Below, in pieces: positions 47,098-59,700 of a stretch of 64,000 nucleotides of DNA; position 1 is the stretch's first letter, and each line of letters starts with the position of its first letter. The notes below the pieces were generated by a model. That model was not told where the DNA came from. It saw nothing but the letters and a program-made list of their open reading frames with translations, and made no database searches. The translations under genes and the position numbers were made by a program. The DNA comes from Chondrosia reniformis (Eukaryota > Porifera > Demospongiae > Chondrillida > Chondrillidae), in NCBI GenBank assembly GCA_947172415.1, contig OX359195.1, forward strand, positions 1,736,001 to 1,800,000, read 5' to 3'.

Positions 47098-47490
47098 ACG
47101 GCGGCGTCCAAAAACGGCAACGGTTTTCGTGCTTGAAATCGACATTCGAACTAATAGAAGAGTATATATCACGTTAACATATAATTTTTGAATTAGTGAT
47201 GTAATTAAAATCACTTCGAAATGCGCTTAAAAGAATATCCTGCTTGAAATAGGCCATTTTATTTCAAAGGCCCTAACCGGAAGTCAAAAGAAAAGCCCTA
47301 TAAGACCGTAAAATTATAATAAGTAAGAAATTATATTTCTGTGAATATGTAACATAATGATTAGAAAGAAACACAGCATATACACCTTTTAAGATGCTAA
47401 TGTTTTGGATGGTGCTTGCATCCAAATTATTCGAGTCTGGTTGCTCCAGGGCAGCCCACGAGTTTTTTTAACTTGAATTACTTGTTTTTT
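47098..47490 (-). repeat. Repeat R, left copy of unit 3 (longer version)
   Basis: Inverted relative to 56,752-57,175, with which it shares CTTCGAAATGCGCTTAAAAG (reversed there) and the end in GGCGTCCAAAAACG. This longer match shows R is at least 400 bp. Confidence 0.8.
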
Positions 47491-47753
47491 GTTTTTTCAT
47501 TTGCAGAGTTGTGTATCATTTAGTTGCCACCTACATTCACATTCAATAAGTGTTAAGAATAGTGAATGCCAACACATTCAGTATATCAGGAAATTTCACA
47601 GTATATATACCAGGTTAATTATACCATTTGAATTGAAGCAGGGTAAGCAATAGGAACATCTTCTGAGGTCAAATGGTGCCAGAATACTAAATAAAGGCCA
47701 TTAAAGACAAATTTAGTTTTAAGAACTGTTAGTGTGTTCATACCTACATCATC

Positions 47754-50700
47754 ATGCAGTTTCCTTTGAACCTTGAATTGCTCTCCTTGGTAATACCTAT
47801 GTTGTTTTGCCAAGCTGTATATGGCTACTATGGTTACTATTGGTATGGATCTCATCAGACTAACATTGACGAAGGTCTTATAGACTGTGTCAGAGATTTT
47901 GTAAGTTTATGAAGTAAACACCTTTCCAATAGACGAAATTGCTTTTCTCATTTTATCTTCAACTATTGACTATAATAGCAATCATATCATGCTATGAACA
48001 TATCTTCTTGTAGTATCCATTGGAAGATATCTATGCGTTTTTTGAGCAAGCGTTGCCTAAAAAGTTTGGACAACTCAATGTGTACCAGGTAAAATTTGTT
48101 GGAGAGACTAAGAACAAGAATAGAATTATAGCTGTACACATCACTGGGGGATATCCTGCAGATGCCAAAGAAAGAAAGAAGATATACATTCAGTGTCTAA
48201 TTCATGCAAGTATGATAATTTTACCACTAATGTCATGATTTTGCTGTATATACATATATATCCTATATTCTAGGAGAATGGCCAACAGGAACAGCCTGCA
48301 TGTGCTACACTAAATCTATCTTGATGAATTATGATGTGCTGACAAATGGAGGAGACCCACAAACCAATACACAGCGTGTGAGACAGCATCTGTATATATA
48401 TTATCATGCCATCTATATGTACATTTCAAATGCACAAATATCGTATTACTAACATTTATAGAAATATTTTCAGAAATTCAAGGAAGTTGAGTTTATTATT
48501 GTGCCAGTTGTCAATCCAGATGGTTACAAAGTAAGCTGCAACTGTAACAAAAAGTATATAGTTTATTTATATAGTAGTTTGTTTATATGGCAACACAATA
48601 TATGTACGTACTTACATACTTATGCTATATATACAGTCAACTCCTAATATAACGAACACCAAAATCCCAGCATAATTGTTCTTTATATATAAAAGAAGTT
48701 CTTTATAACCAAATGTACTTTATTTGTATATAACTATACAAATAAACTACTCATCAGTGCAGTATGAATACAGTAAACAGCTGTAGAATGCTTACAAAAT
48801 TAAAATTACGTAAAATAGTATATTAATGGTACTCAGGGTGGACTTTGCAACTGAAATTTCGTAACAAATACCCTTCTCCTTCCTCCCTTTATCCACTTCG
48901 TCCAGTAACTTTGGTTTAAGATTGATAAATAAAGCCGTTTTTGGCTTCACACATATATACATAATTATAAGTTAACACGTTCGTTATAATAGAAGTTTGT
49001 TTGTTATAAACAGAAGGAATTGAATGGACAGGAAATTGTTTTTTGACAATCGTTCGTTATAACCCAAAATTCGTTTATAAGTGGAGTCGACTGTATTTGT
49101 ACTTCAACTTGACTGTGTAAAACTTATATATACATTTGCTTTAAATTTAAAAAATTTAATGTATAGCATTCATGGTCAGAGGGAAAAATTGAAAAACCTG
49201 AACAAATCTACAAAAAATTCAAAAGAGAATCACTTCGCATGTGGAGAACCAACATAAATGGAGTTGATATCAATCGGAACTTTGATGTGTATCCAAATAT
49301 ACCTAAGGTATGCCCCTATATACTTGTGAAATTATATGTGATGTCCCTTGTGTACAAGTTACAAAATGGTCTCTAACCCTGTTGATTATGCGAATGCATG
49401 CAACCAACCGTCGGTGTTCTTAGCTCCCTCACAAGGAAAATCAAATCTTCTGTGGTTATTAGCTGAGACCCCTTTAATACTGGAACCTTTGTTGATATAT
49501 GGCATGCAGATGCATCATCTTCAGTCTATACTAAGGTGTGAAAAGGTAATTGGTAGGCCATGTGTTCTACCTTGCAATTGGATGATCTGTATCAACTACT
49601 ACTCTCTATGCAGTAGTTGAGGATTTCAAAGCCTGCAACAGTACTAGTGTGACTAAAGTCTTGTACTGTTTAAAATACTGATTATCCTAGGGGTCACTTG
49701 GATCTCTTTAAATTTGTAACTTGCACTGCATGTGTAGCTAGTACTTGATTGTAATTTTAATATTGTATAGTCACTTGGCCCTCTATATACAGTGCAAGTT
49801 ACAATATACTAAGGTAATCTAATATAAATAAATAATATAAATAAATAATATAATTAAATAATTCATATGGCTCCAAGAAAGGATCTAGAAACAAAATGGC
49901 CATATCATCATAAAGTTTAGGGTATAAAATTCGTTTTAAATTAAGGGATTTCTTATTTAAGCCTCCGTTTGTTAGAAAACGGAGGACAAAGTCTGTATAT
50001 AAAAGGCCATAGGACTATAGAAATTTCTTTACTGTTTTATAAAAGAAATTTGTAGGTCACTTTGTTTTTTCTGAGATATATACAAATTATGTTGAACTGC
50101 CAAATTTATTCACACATATATGGCCATATTATAGTATTAGGTTTGAACACAGTTAAGAGCCTCACTGAAGTTTATATAAATATATCCAATTGCCATTGCA
50201 ACAGGCTGATAATGGGAGTTATTACCTATCATATACAGCATAAATTGTTGATTAAGGAAGATATACACGAAACGACCCAATCAATAAGTATTTACATCAA
50301 TTTTTAGTGATTGATATCTGTTGGGCTAGAGCTAACTGTTTTATACTCCATTGCCATTGGCATTCAGGCAGCCCAGGATGATCGACTATCAATATGGCTA
50401 ATAAAGAGAAGGAATGCATAACATTTGCTTCAGGATTGTCATTCCTGAAGAGGTCATCTGGGCATCTATCATCAGCAGTTGCAGAGTGGTGATTGTGCTC
50501 CTGTTTCTGAGTGCAGAATGAAAATGTTGACAGCCCATTTTGCCATTTTCTTTGTACTTTTTGGAATGTATATGCTTGTGAGTTGTCTCATTTGTAGTTA
50601 CTTTAGTCACTGAAATAAATCTTGGGTAATCGGGTTCTTTGTTAATTTCTTTATTCCCTGAAATAAATCATTACTTTAAATTTTAGCTGTATAAATATAT

Positions 50701-53700
50701 ACTTACCCTGGACTGCTGGAATGCCATGGCAATGGAGTATAAAACAGTTATAGCCCATCAGCTTGGACTTCTGCTGAAATATGTTACAACGATAATCAGT
50801 AAAGTTATATTTATCTGCTGTTAAATGGACATGATACGAATTCAATATTATATGTAAACAACCGTCCAAAAGCTGCTGTCGCCCCTATTTTATATTACAT
50901 AACACAATAAGCACATGTACTCGCCACAGGGAGCAAAAAATTCCACTCCACTGATGGAGTCAGTCTGACTACAGCCTTCAATTCTAAGTTGAGAGGTCTG
51001 CATAGTTGCTGTATGCAATATAATATATGAGGATACTAAGACAAATGCAATAGCAAATAGATTTTAAAGGTATTATCTATGTGCACATATCAAATGTAAG
51101 TACATGCATGAGGAAAAGCAGTCTTTATACCATTGAATGTCCTATTCTGAAACCTTGATCATTTTCATGGGCATATTAGACTCATCTTTGACGCAGTAGT
51201 CCTCTCTCCCTCTCTCTTAGTACAAACTGGTCTGCATAAATAAACACAACATTGTACGTAGTGCATGCAGCATATGATATGTCACAGATCACCAAGATTT
51301 TACGTAACTTCACATTACAGTTTACACAGCCTTTTCTTTACAAACGACTGGGCCTTCATGGGTCTGCTTCCAGCTCTGATATTGTTATAACATCATACAG
51401 TTATATATTTCTTGACATTCCTAGGTCATTTTTCACATTTATATGTGCCATGCATTCTGTTGTACACATATATACTGCTTTGTAATCATTTTTTAACATG
51501 CGGACTCCTACTCTTTATTGGCATTGACTTAGATAAATATATCTTGGATGTGAAAAGGATGTAAAGATTCATGGCCTTAAAGCACCACTATTGTCCAATT
51601 ATATATGTTATGTTCCAATGCTACTTGCTTGGATTATGCTTCTAAAGATCAATTATCATGCTCATAATATTACACTTTACACTCACTTAAATGACACTTA
51701 TGATATTGTTCATGAGCAGGCGGTGGACTTGTAGCTTATGAATATACGTAATAATTAAACTTTGGTGTCTCTTTAAGTAAACATGGAAAAAGGCTGCATT
51801 ATCATAGACTGCACTCTATTTCCTGTGGTTGCAACTCAGTTAGACTTGGATCCCAAGATTAGTCCCTAGCTCTAACTGTATATTAGAGAGTCAGGATAGT
51901 TCTAGCTATATTAACTTTTAATACTACCAGCTCTCCTTTTGTTTTAATGTTGTATGTTACTGTTGTTATGAATGTTAAATGTTTTCTATAAATAATATTT
52001 TTAAGCTCTTGACAGCTCTTCATTATGCCAGCATTTGCCTCTGCTTTCACACTACTATTATGTTCAAAATTATGTCAGCATAATTCACCAATTAAGGCCT
52101 AACCACCACTCCTGTTTCTATGAAGTACATAACCATTGTTTGGAGGTCAGTGTAGGTCAGCTTACACATACACTGGTAGATCTAGATCCACTGTTATGTC
52201 CACTCATTCCCCTTCACTTTCACTTTTGTATCTTGGGATATAAAAGAGCATTACAAATGGCTGTCTTGTTGCAATATTGTACTGAAAGCAGGGAAAGTGT
52301 CAGATATATACCTTAATACTTTGAATATATAGTAAGGTAGGGGTGCCTAATTTCAGACAGTTCCTAATTCTGGACACTTATATTTTCTTACTGCAATTCT
52401 GATGATGCCAATGCTTATAGTAGTTTCTGGTCTGTAAATAAATTGAGAAATGTGTTCAGCAGGTAAGTTTAAACCTACTGTTGTTTTGATTTCAAGATGT
52501 TGGACGTCATCCTGAGACCAGACCCAATCTGTCCATCATCCATTTTATTATGAAGTAACCAGATGATGGGGCCTGGCACTTATCAATGTCCTGGAATTTG
52601 TGGATACAGCTGCAGTGAGGAATGTTAATTACTGATGATGTAATTTTGTAATGAAATGTGAAGATACCATTGACTGGAATGGTAGACCTCTCTCTGTGTT
52701 GGTTTGTGAAGTGGCTGCCAGAATAGGTTACATATACATTAAATTGAAACAGTTGGAGGTGATTTTCACAAGATACAAAGTAAATGAGGGCTTCTTCTTT
52801 GGATACCACCTTATATGTACCATCACTTTTAAATGTTTCCCTGTTACTTCTAGCTATGGACCATCTTTAAAACACACTTGTGGTGGCAATTACCAGAAAC
52901 TTAGGATATTACTGGACAGATTAAAATACTTTGGTCTAACTTTCTGTACTGAAATTAATTCAGTTTAAAATGTATTTAGGTAAAAGCAAGTCACACTTGC
53001 AGCCATAAACATTTTATTTGTGTGTATATTGAATAATAGGTATGCAAGGTCACATTGATACACAAGGCTCCTTCATTAGTATGCCATGCTCATTCTCCAG
53101 AAATCCACTACAGATCACATTTTCCACTCTTGATGATGTCTGAAGCAAATGAAAGTCTTTCTTTCCCCTTCCATAATTTCTATTTTTTCCCCATATTTTT
53201 GAGACTTTCCAATAATTGCCTCCACCACCAGTTAATTAAATGATATAACAATGTCTTCATGCCATTAAGTGGAAGCACCATTCTTCAGAGAATAAGCTTT
53301 CTGTCCATATATATTTTATTGTTTTCTTCTTCTGTACTCTCATCAGCAAGCATGGAAAATAAGTGATTTCTTAAACTTGTATGTATGTCACAGAGAAGCA
53401 TAAATTTTATAGCCAATAAATAAGCTATTGCTTATAAGCTATCAATAATAGCCCGCCCATCGGTTATGTTTAGATGCTGTTAACCTGAGTGCTTACTGAG
53501 GTTTATCTGAGAACTCTTTTGGACAAGTTTCAAACCTGTAGCCCATTCAACAGTTGGAGGGGGCTAAATTTATTTATATATCCGGCAGTCAACCCTGTCC
53601 TAAAATACTCTCCACTACTCTATATACATTACATTAGATTACTATATATAGTATATATATTGTAACTTACACTATATATATTGTATACATGCATTGTATA

Positions 53701-56700
53701 CCGTAAATCTTCTAAAAATTCGAAATTCTAATTTTTGCAAATATTTCGCGATCTGGCGCTGAAACGCTCTAAAAATTCGAATTCTTTGTGAACTCTAAAG
53801 TTCAGGAACGCCCTCTAATTTCGGCCACGCACATGTACAGGCATTGCATAATACCTACGTATATACACTTTGGGACTAGCAACGGTAATTGCACCTAGAA
53901 AGCAGTGTTGCACTGGGAGATGTCGTCGGACATTGAGATAACTGGTTATCATGATATCTTGACATAGAACGAGCCAGCGGCAGTCATTTTATACCTTCCT
54001 AAAAATGGTGTCAGAACACCTCTAATTTATTTGCAAAAGTCTCTAATTTTCCCAAGACACGAATGAATAGGCGCATATTTCCTCCTAAATTTCGAAAGGT
54101 AAGACTAAGAAAGGTAAGGTAAGGTAAGGTAAACTTTTGAGACTTTATTAATTATAAGTTCACGAATTTTTAGAAGATTTACGGTAATGTATTATTAATG
54201 TACTTATGTGTGATTGATATGTAATGTTAATGTTAATTCCCTTTATATAACATAGAAAGACTATGAAATGAAAAAAAAATCAAAAACACCTAAGACGTTG
54301 CTAAAGGCTGCTGATACAAATCCAGGAGACCCTAACAATCCTGAATTGGAGACTAAAGCTGTGATGGCTTACTTCAAAAAGAATCAACCAATTGCTGGTG
54401 CTATTGACATTCATACAGCAGACCGGTGTATCTACTATCCAACGAGTGAGTGCCTCTTATGAATCCACAGTAATGCATAAATCATAATATGTATCAAATA
54501 TACAGTCTAAATAATTGAAAGTAATTTATACCGTGTAACTTCTCTAAACCGAACCCTCGGTAAACCAGAATTCCCTTTAAACCATGAGGTTGATCCCGTT
54601 TATCTACATATGCAAACAATGCAAAAACACCTTAGTAAACCGGAACCTCTGAATTCCAAAAACTGAACAGTAGTTCTACTAATCTTAACATCCGTAAAAA
54701 GCACCTGATAAACCTAACAAAGTGTAAATCTTTCTTTCAGTGTTGAAGAATAGGGTTTGAACAAGTTCCAAAAGTAAAAGAGAGTTAAATTCTCTCTGGA
54801 AGATAATATGAGGCTAATCAAACGTTCAGAGTCTCTTCCAAAGCCAAATTTTCAAGGGTTTGAGTGATGAATCTCTGGGATCGGGAAGTCCTACCGTTTA
54901 AGATATTCTAAAGAACTAAACCTCACTAATCTAGAAACCTCTCTAAACCAAACATTTTTGTTGATCCCAAGAGTGTTTGATTTAGAGGGGTTTCACTGTA
55001 ATAAAGCACCTTCAGTGGAAATTGTGTGTACTGAATTGCCACTGATTTTACCAATTGTATCAGTTTCATATATACAGGAAACTAATTATAAATACAATGC
55101 ATATTTGTGTTTCTGTCCATAATTATATATAAGTCTGTTGTCAATTTTAGTACCTAATAATGAAGGTTATAATTCTAAAGTGGCGTCTATAGCAAAGCAA
55201 GTTGCTCTTGCAATGTCAACGATTCTAGGAAAGGTAATTAAATTTTGGATTCTTTTTACATTACACAAATACATATTTACCATATGGACCTTTGCAGAGT
55301 ATCCTTTTTTGAGTTTGATTACATGTAATTGTGATTACATACGTATATACGTATATACAATAAATCATTTTTGTAAATGTCATCTAACCATCAGTACATG
55401 CACCATACTTATGAGTTCCAACAAGGGTGAAACAGCTGTCTGCAGGGGTGTTTTCCATCTTTTGGATGGCTGGGAGACAACCACTGGTAACCAATTGATA
55501 AGGCTTTATAAGTAGTAGAACCTTGTGTTCACATGTATTTACTTCCTGTAGCTGGTAATTGCTGATTGGTGTATATAACACCCAGTGATTATTAATTTTG
55601 GTATATTAGCTGGACACTAGCTGAAAGCTCTTGCCACATTATGAGAATACTAGAGAATAATAAAAACATTCTACAAGAATAGTGAGGATGTAGGGATGGC
55701 TCAAAGAGCACAGAAACAAGTAAGGGATTTTACCATATTCCTACATCTGGCAGCATGGGCATTGGAACTGGGGCAGATGAAGCTGCAATCCCACTACCAT
55801 AATTACTACACCAAAGTGAAAGGAGGCAATCTCCAATTGCTGTCAGGTATAGGGATATGGTAACATCCCTTCCTTGTTTCTGTGCTTTTTGTGCCATCCC
55901 GACATCCTCACTATTTTTGTAGAATTATTTTATTATTCTCTAGTTTCTGTACTTTTTACAGAGCATGAACTGGAAATTGGATATTTGTTTTGCAATCTCC
56001 AACTAAGTTGCCATAGCGATGATGTCATTTAAAATGGCGGATTTATTGAAGCCTTGTCTCCGGGGCCGACGAAAACTGTTATGTGCAATAATAACGTTTT
56101 TGTTCTCGCTCCTATAAAATAATAGAGCACGGATTATTTGTAATAGTTTCCTTCAGCAATTAGTCCAATAGCTTATTTAGTTTTTCAGCTACAGCTGATG
56201 AAGAATAAGAAGAATATGAAGAAAATGAAAACGGGAATTCTTGAAGTTCGTTATTTTGCTAGCAGGACATGTTCGCTTGCCTTCAAGGTCAATATATAGC
56301 ATGTCTATTCTGTATTTAGCTCTACATAGCTTTGTTTTGACGATTTTTTGCCTATTTCAGGATTTTGCTCCTATACGAAAAAACGCGTCATCCCTACCTA
56401 GCGAGTACTACCATACTACCTGATATTATACCATATTTGGAGATTTTTTTACATGGAGTAGTGTCCTAGGTATCATGCCTGTGGTGATCATGGGACCTGT
56501 GAAGGATTTTTATGTGTATATGTATTTTGCATATATACAGTACAAGTTACAATATACTAAGGATATATATATATATATAATATATATCTACAATATGCCT
56601 TGAGTGGTATGTGATATAATGTCTACTCATTCGCGTTGATGCTCAGGCTCCTACACAGTTACCAGATTTTAATGCAATGGAAGTTAATTTTAAAGAGTAT

Positions 56701-59700
56701 GGTGGCACCTTCACACAGTGGTGAGTTTTGACCTAATATATATAAGTAAATTAATACATTAAAACAAGTAATTCGAATTAAAAAAACTCTTGGGCTGCCC
56801 TGGAGCAGCTAGAGTCGAATAACTTGGATGCAAGCACCATCCAAAACATTAGCGTCTTAAAAGGTGTTTATGCTGCGTTTCTTTCTAATCATTATATGTT
56901 ACATATTCACAGAAAAATAATTTTACTTATTACAATTTAACGGCCCTATAGGGATTTTCTATTGACTTCCAGTTAGGTCCTTTGAAATAAAATGGCCGAA
57001 TCAAGCAAGATATTCTTTTAAGCGCATTCGCCTGTATAACCAATTTCGAAGTGATTTTAATTACATCACTGATTCACAAATTATATATTTTGACATGATA
57101 TACGTATAAGCTTATTATACTCTTGTAACCGTTTGTCGTTTTTGGACACCATTTTCTCCGGCACATATACAAATAAATATATGAAGTATTATGGGGTACC
57201 TGTTGCATCCATAATAAATTGGTTCAGATTTGAGCATCAGCAACACTTATTATTAATCAAAGAATTAGGACGTTTCGACCTGTAGGTCTTCTTCAGCAAA
57301 AATGAGGAGGAAGGCATACAACCAGTTTAAATAGAAGAAGGTGACATGTGATGAGCTATGATGTAATGTTTTTATGGGCACCGAATAATAAATGAGGATA
57401 AAAATGAATATTAGATAAAAATAAAATTAAAGTGTTTATAATAAGGTATGTCTTTCCAAATATGGTATATCTGCATTCCCTGGTCCATGTTAAGGCACTG
57501 GTGTGTGTTCTGGATCCTCAATGTTTCGATCCTTGATCTTCCTCTTAATCTTGTTGTTTTCTTGCTCAATAACTTCAGCTTTGTCCCACGCTATACTGGG
57601 TGTGGTCCCCTGTACATGGACTGCTAGAGAGTTGTTGCTATCCATTCTCCTAACAGCTCTTTTGTGTTCTGCCAATCTCTCTGTCAATGTCTTTCCTGTC
57701 TCCTCTATGTATACCCTTCCACATTCTCATGGTATGCTATAAATGACCTCTGCCTTGTGCCTGCTCTCAGTTGGTGTCTGAACTTTAGTGAGGATAGATC
57801 GTTTTGTGTTGGTGGCCCTATTCACTACTTTTATGTTCAGAGGTCTGCATAGTCTCTGTAGATTCTCACTTGTCCCTTTAACATAAGGGATGTAGAGAGT
57901 GTGTTCCTGTTCCTTGGTCTCCCTCTTTGGTTTCGTCTCTGCCCGTAATACTCCCCTTAGGTGGTTGGGATATTGGCCTTGAATGTGGTGGCTAGGTGGT
58001 CCTGTTCATCTTGTACCATATCTCTGCTGCAAACCTCTTCTGCTCTTCTTCTCAGACACATCATTGTTCCAATCTTGGTGGCTGGGTGGTGGTTTGATTT
58101 GAAATGGATGTACCTGTCAGTGTGTGTGGGCTTTCTGTACACACTTGTCCTGAGACCTTGGGTTGTTCTCCTAACCAGTACATCTAGGAAAGGTAGCTTC
58201 TGGTCATTCCTCCTCCATAGTGAACTTGATGGAGGTCCTGATGCCTTTAAACCAATTAAAGTTTGCCTATTCCCTAACTCATGTAATTTGGTGATGATTT
58301 GTACGTCATATATTCCACATTATTACTTATTTGGGTATGAGGGCTTCTCATGAAAAAGTAAGGAAAACCAGAGGTAGGCCTGAAAGTGGCTTACCAACTT
58401 GGAGCTATTATTCACTATTTAAACAACTTCGATTCAATTGAAATCATACAAAACAAGTATTTCGAGTTTAAAAACTCTTGGGGCCCCTAAGTAAACTCGA
58501 ACTACTTGGCTGGTTCTCATAGATATCTGTTTAACTGATTTCCGGTCAACTCTTGTTGGCCATCAATTTTTCAAGGCCATATATCTTGTAGAAAACGTTT
58601 TTGCGCAAGCTTTATGTTACATAGTATAGGTGGTTTCTAAATCCTTTTCGTTGGTTCAACGTTTGACACAAAGGAAGAGAAAGCTAATTTTAAGCTAGAA
58701 AACGGAAGCCAGCCAAGCGTCCGCCATTTTGGTGACAGATATATACCGTATAGCGGTAAATTTTGGATCAGTGCAAATTTTTATATATTTCGTATGATGG
58801 CTCACCATACGAAAATAAATACTACGAAAGGTTTTGCATTCGAAATTTTAATCATGTCAAATTTTGAACACAATCTCCCACGTGGTATGTTGAAAGAGTG
58901 ATGGCGTTGTACCGGTACTTCCAGCCTTCGGGCGCGGGCACCGTTCCAGACCCCAGTGGACCCCTGTCCGCACACGTTAGCCCTGCAGTGATTAAAGACG
59001 CCAACAAAGCTGTGTGTCACAAGGAAGCAGTAAGCCAAGAGGGACATACAAAGTTCACACCAGAACAAAAGGCATCAATCAGCGAGTATGCCTCACTGCA
59101 CGGCAACCAGGCAGCTATTCATCATTCTTTGAAGTAGTTGGGAGTCAAAATAAAGCCTACTTCAGTTCAGACTTGGAATCTGGCCGAAATCAGCCACAAG
59201 CGGAAAGCTGGTGAGACGAGCGATCTCAGCAGCAACTCCTTGCCCGTCAAGAAGCGAGGGAGACCTTTGCTACTCGGTGAAGAGCTGGACACTCAGGTAA
59301 AGCACTACATTCAAGCGGTGTGTGAAGGAGGTGGAGTGATCAAAACAGCCATCACTATGGCAGCTGCTACAGCTATTGTGAGAAAAGCTGACAGGAACCT
59401 TCTGGCAGAAAACGGAGGCCCAATCACTGTCACGAGTAACTGGGCAAAGTCACTCCTTTACAGGATGAATTTTGTTAAGAGGAGAGGAAGCTCTACTGCA
59501 AAGATGACAAGTGGTGAAAGAGCAATTTGTCCTTTATGTCAAAGCAGTAGCGGAGATGGAAGACATCCCACCAGAGTCTTCAACTGGGACCAGACCGGAA
59601 TCAGCGTTGTCCCCGAATTATCATGGATGACGGATGCTAAAGGATCACAATGAGTGGAGATTGTGGGCATCAGCGACAAACATCAAATTACAGCAGTTTT

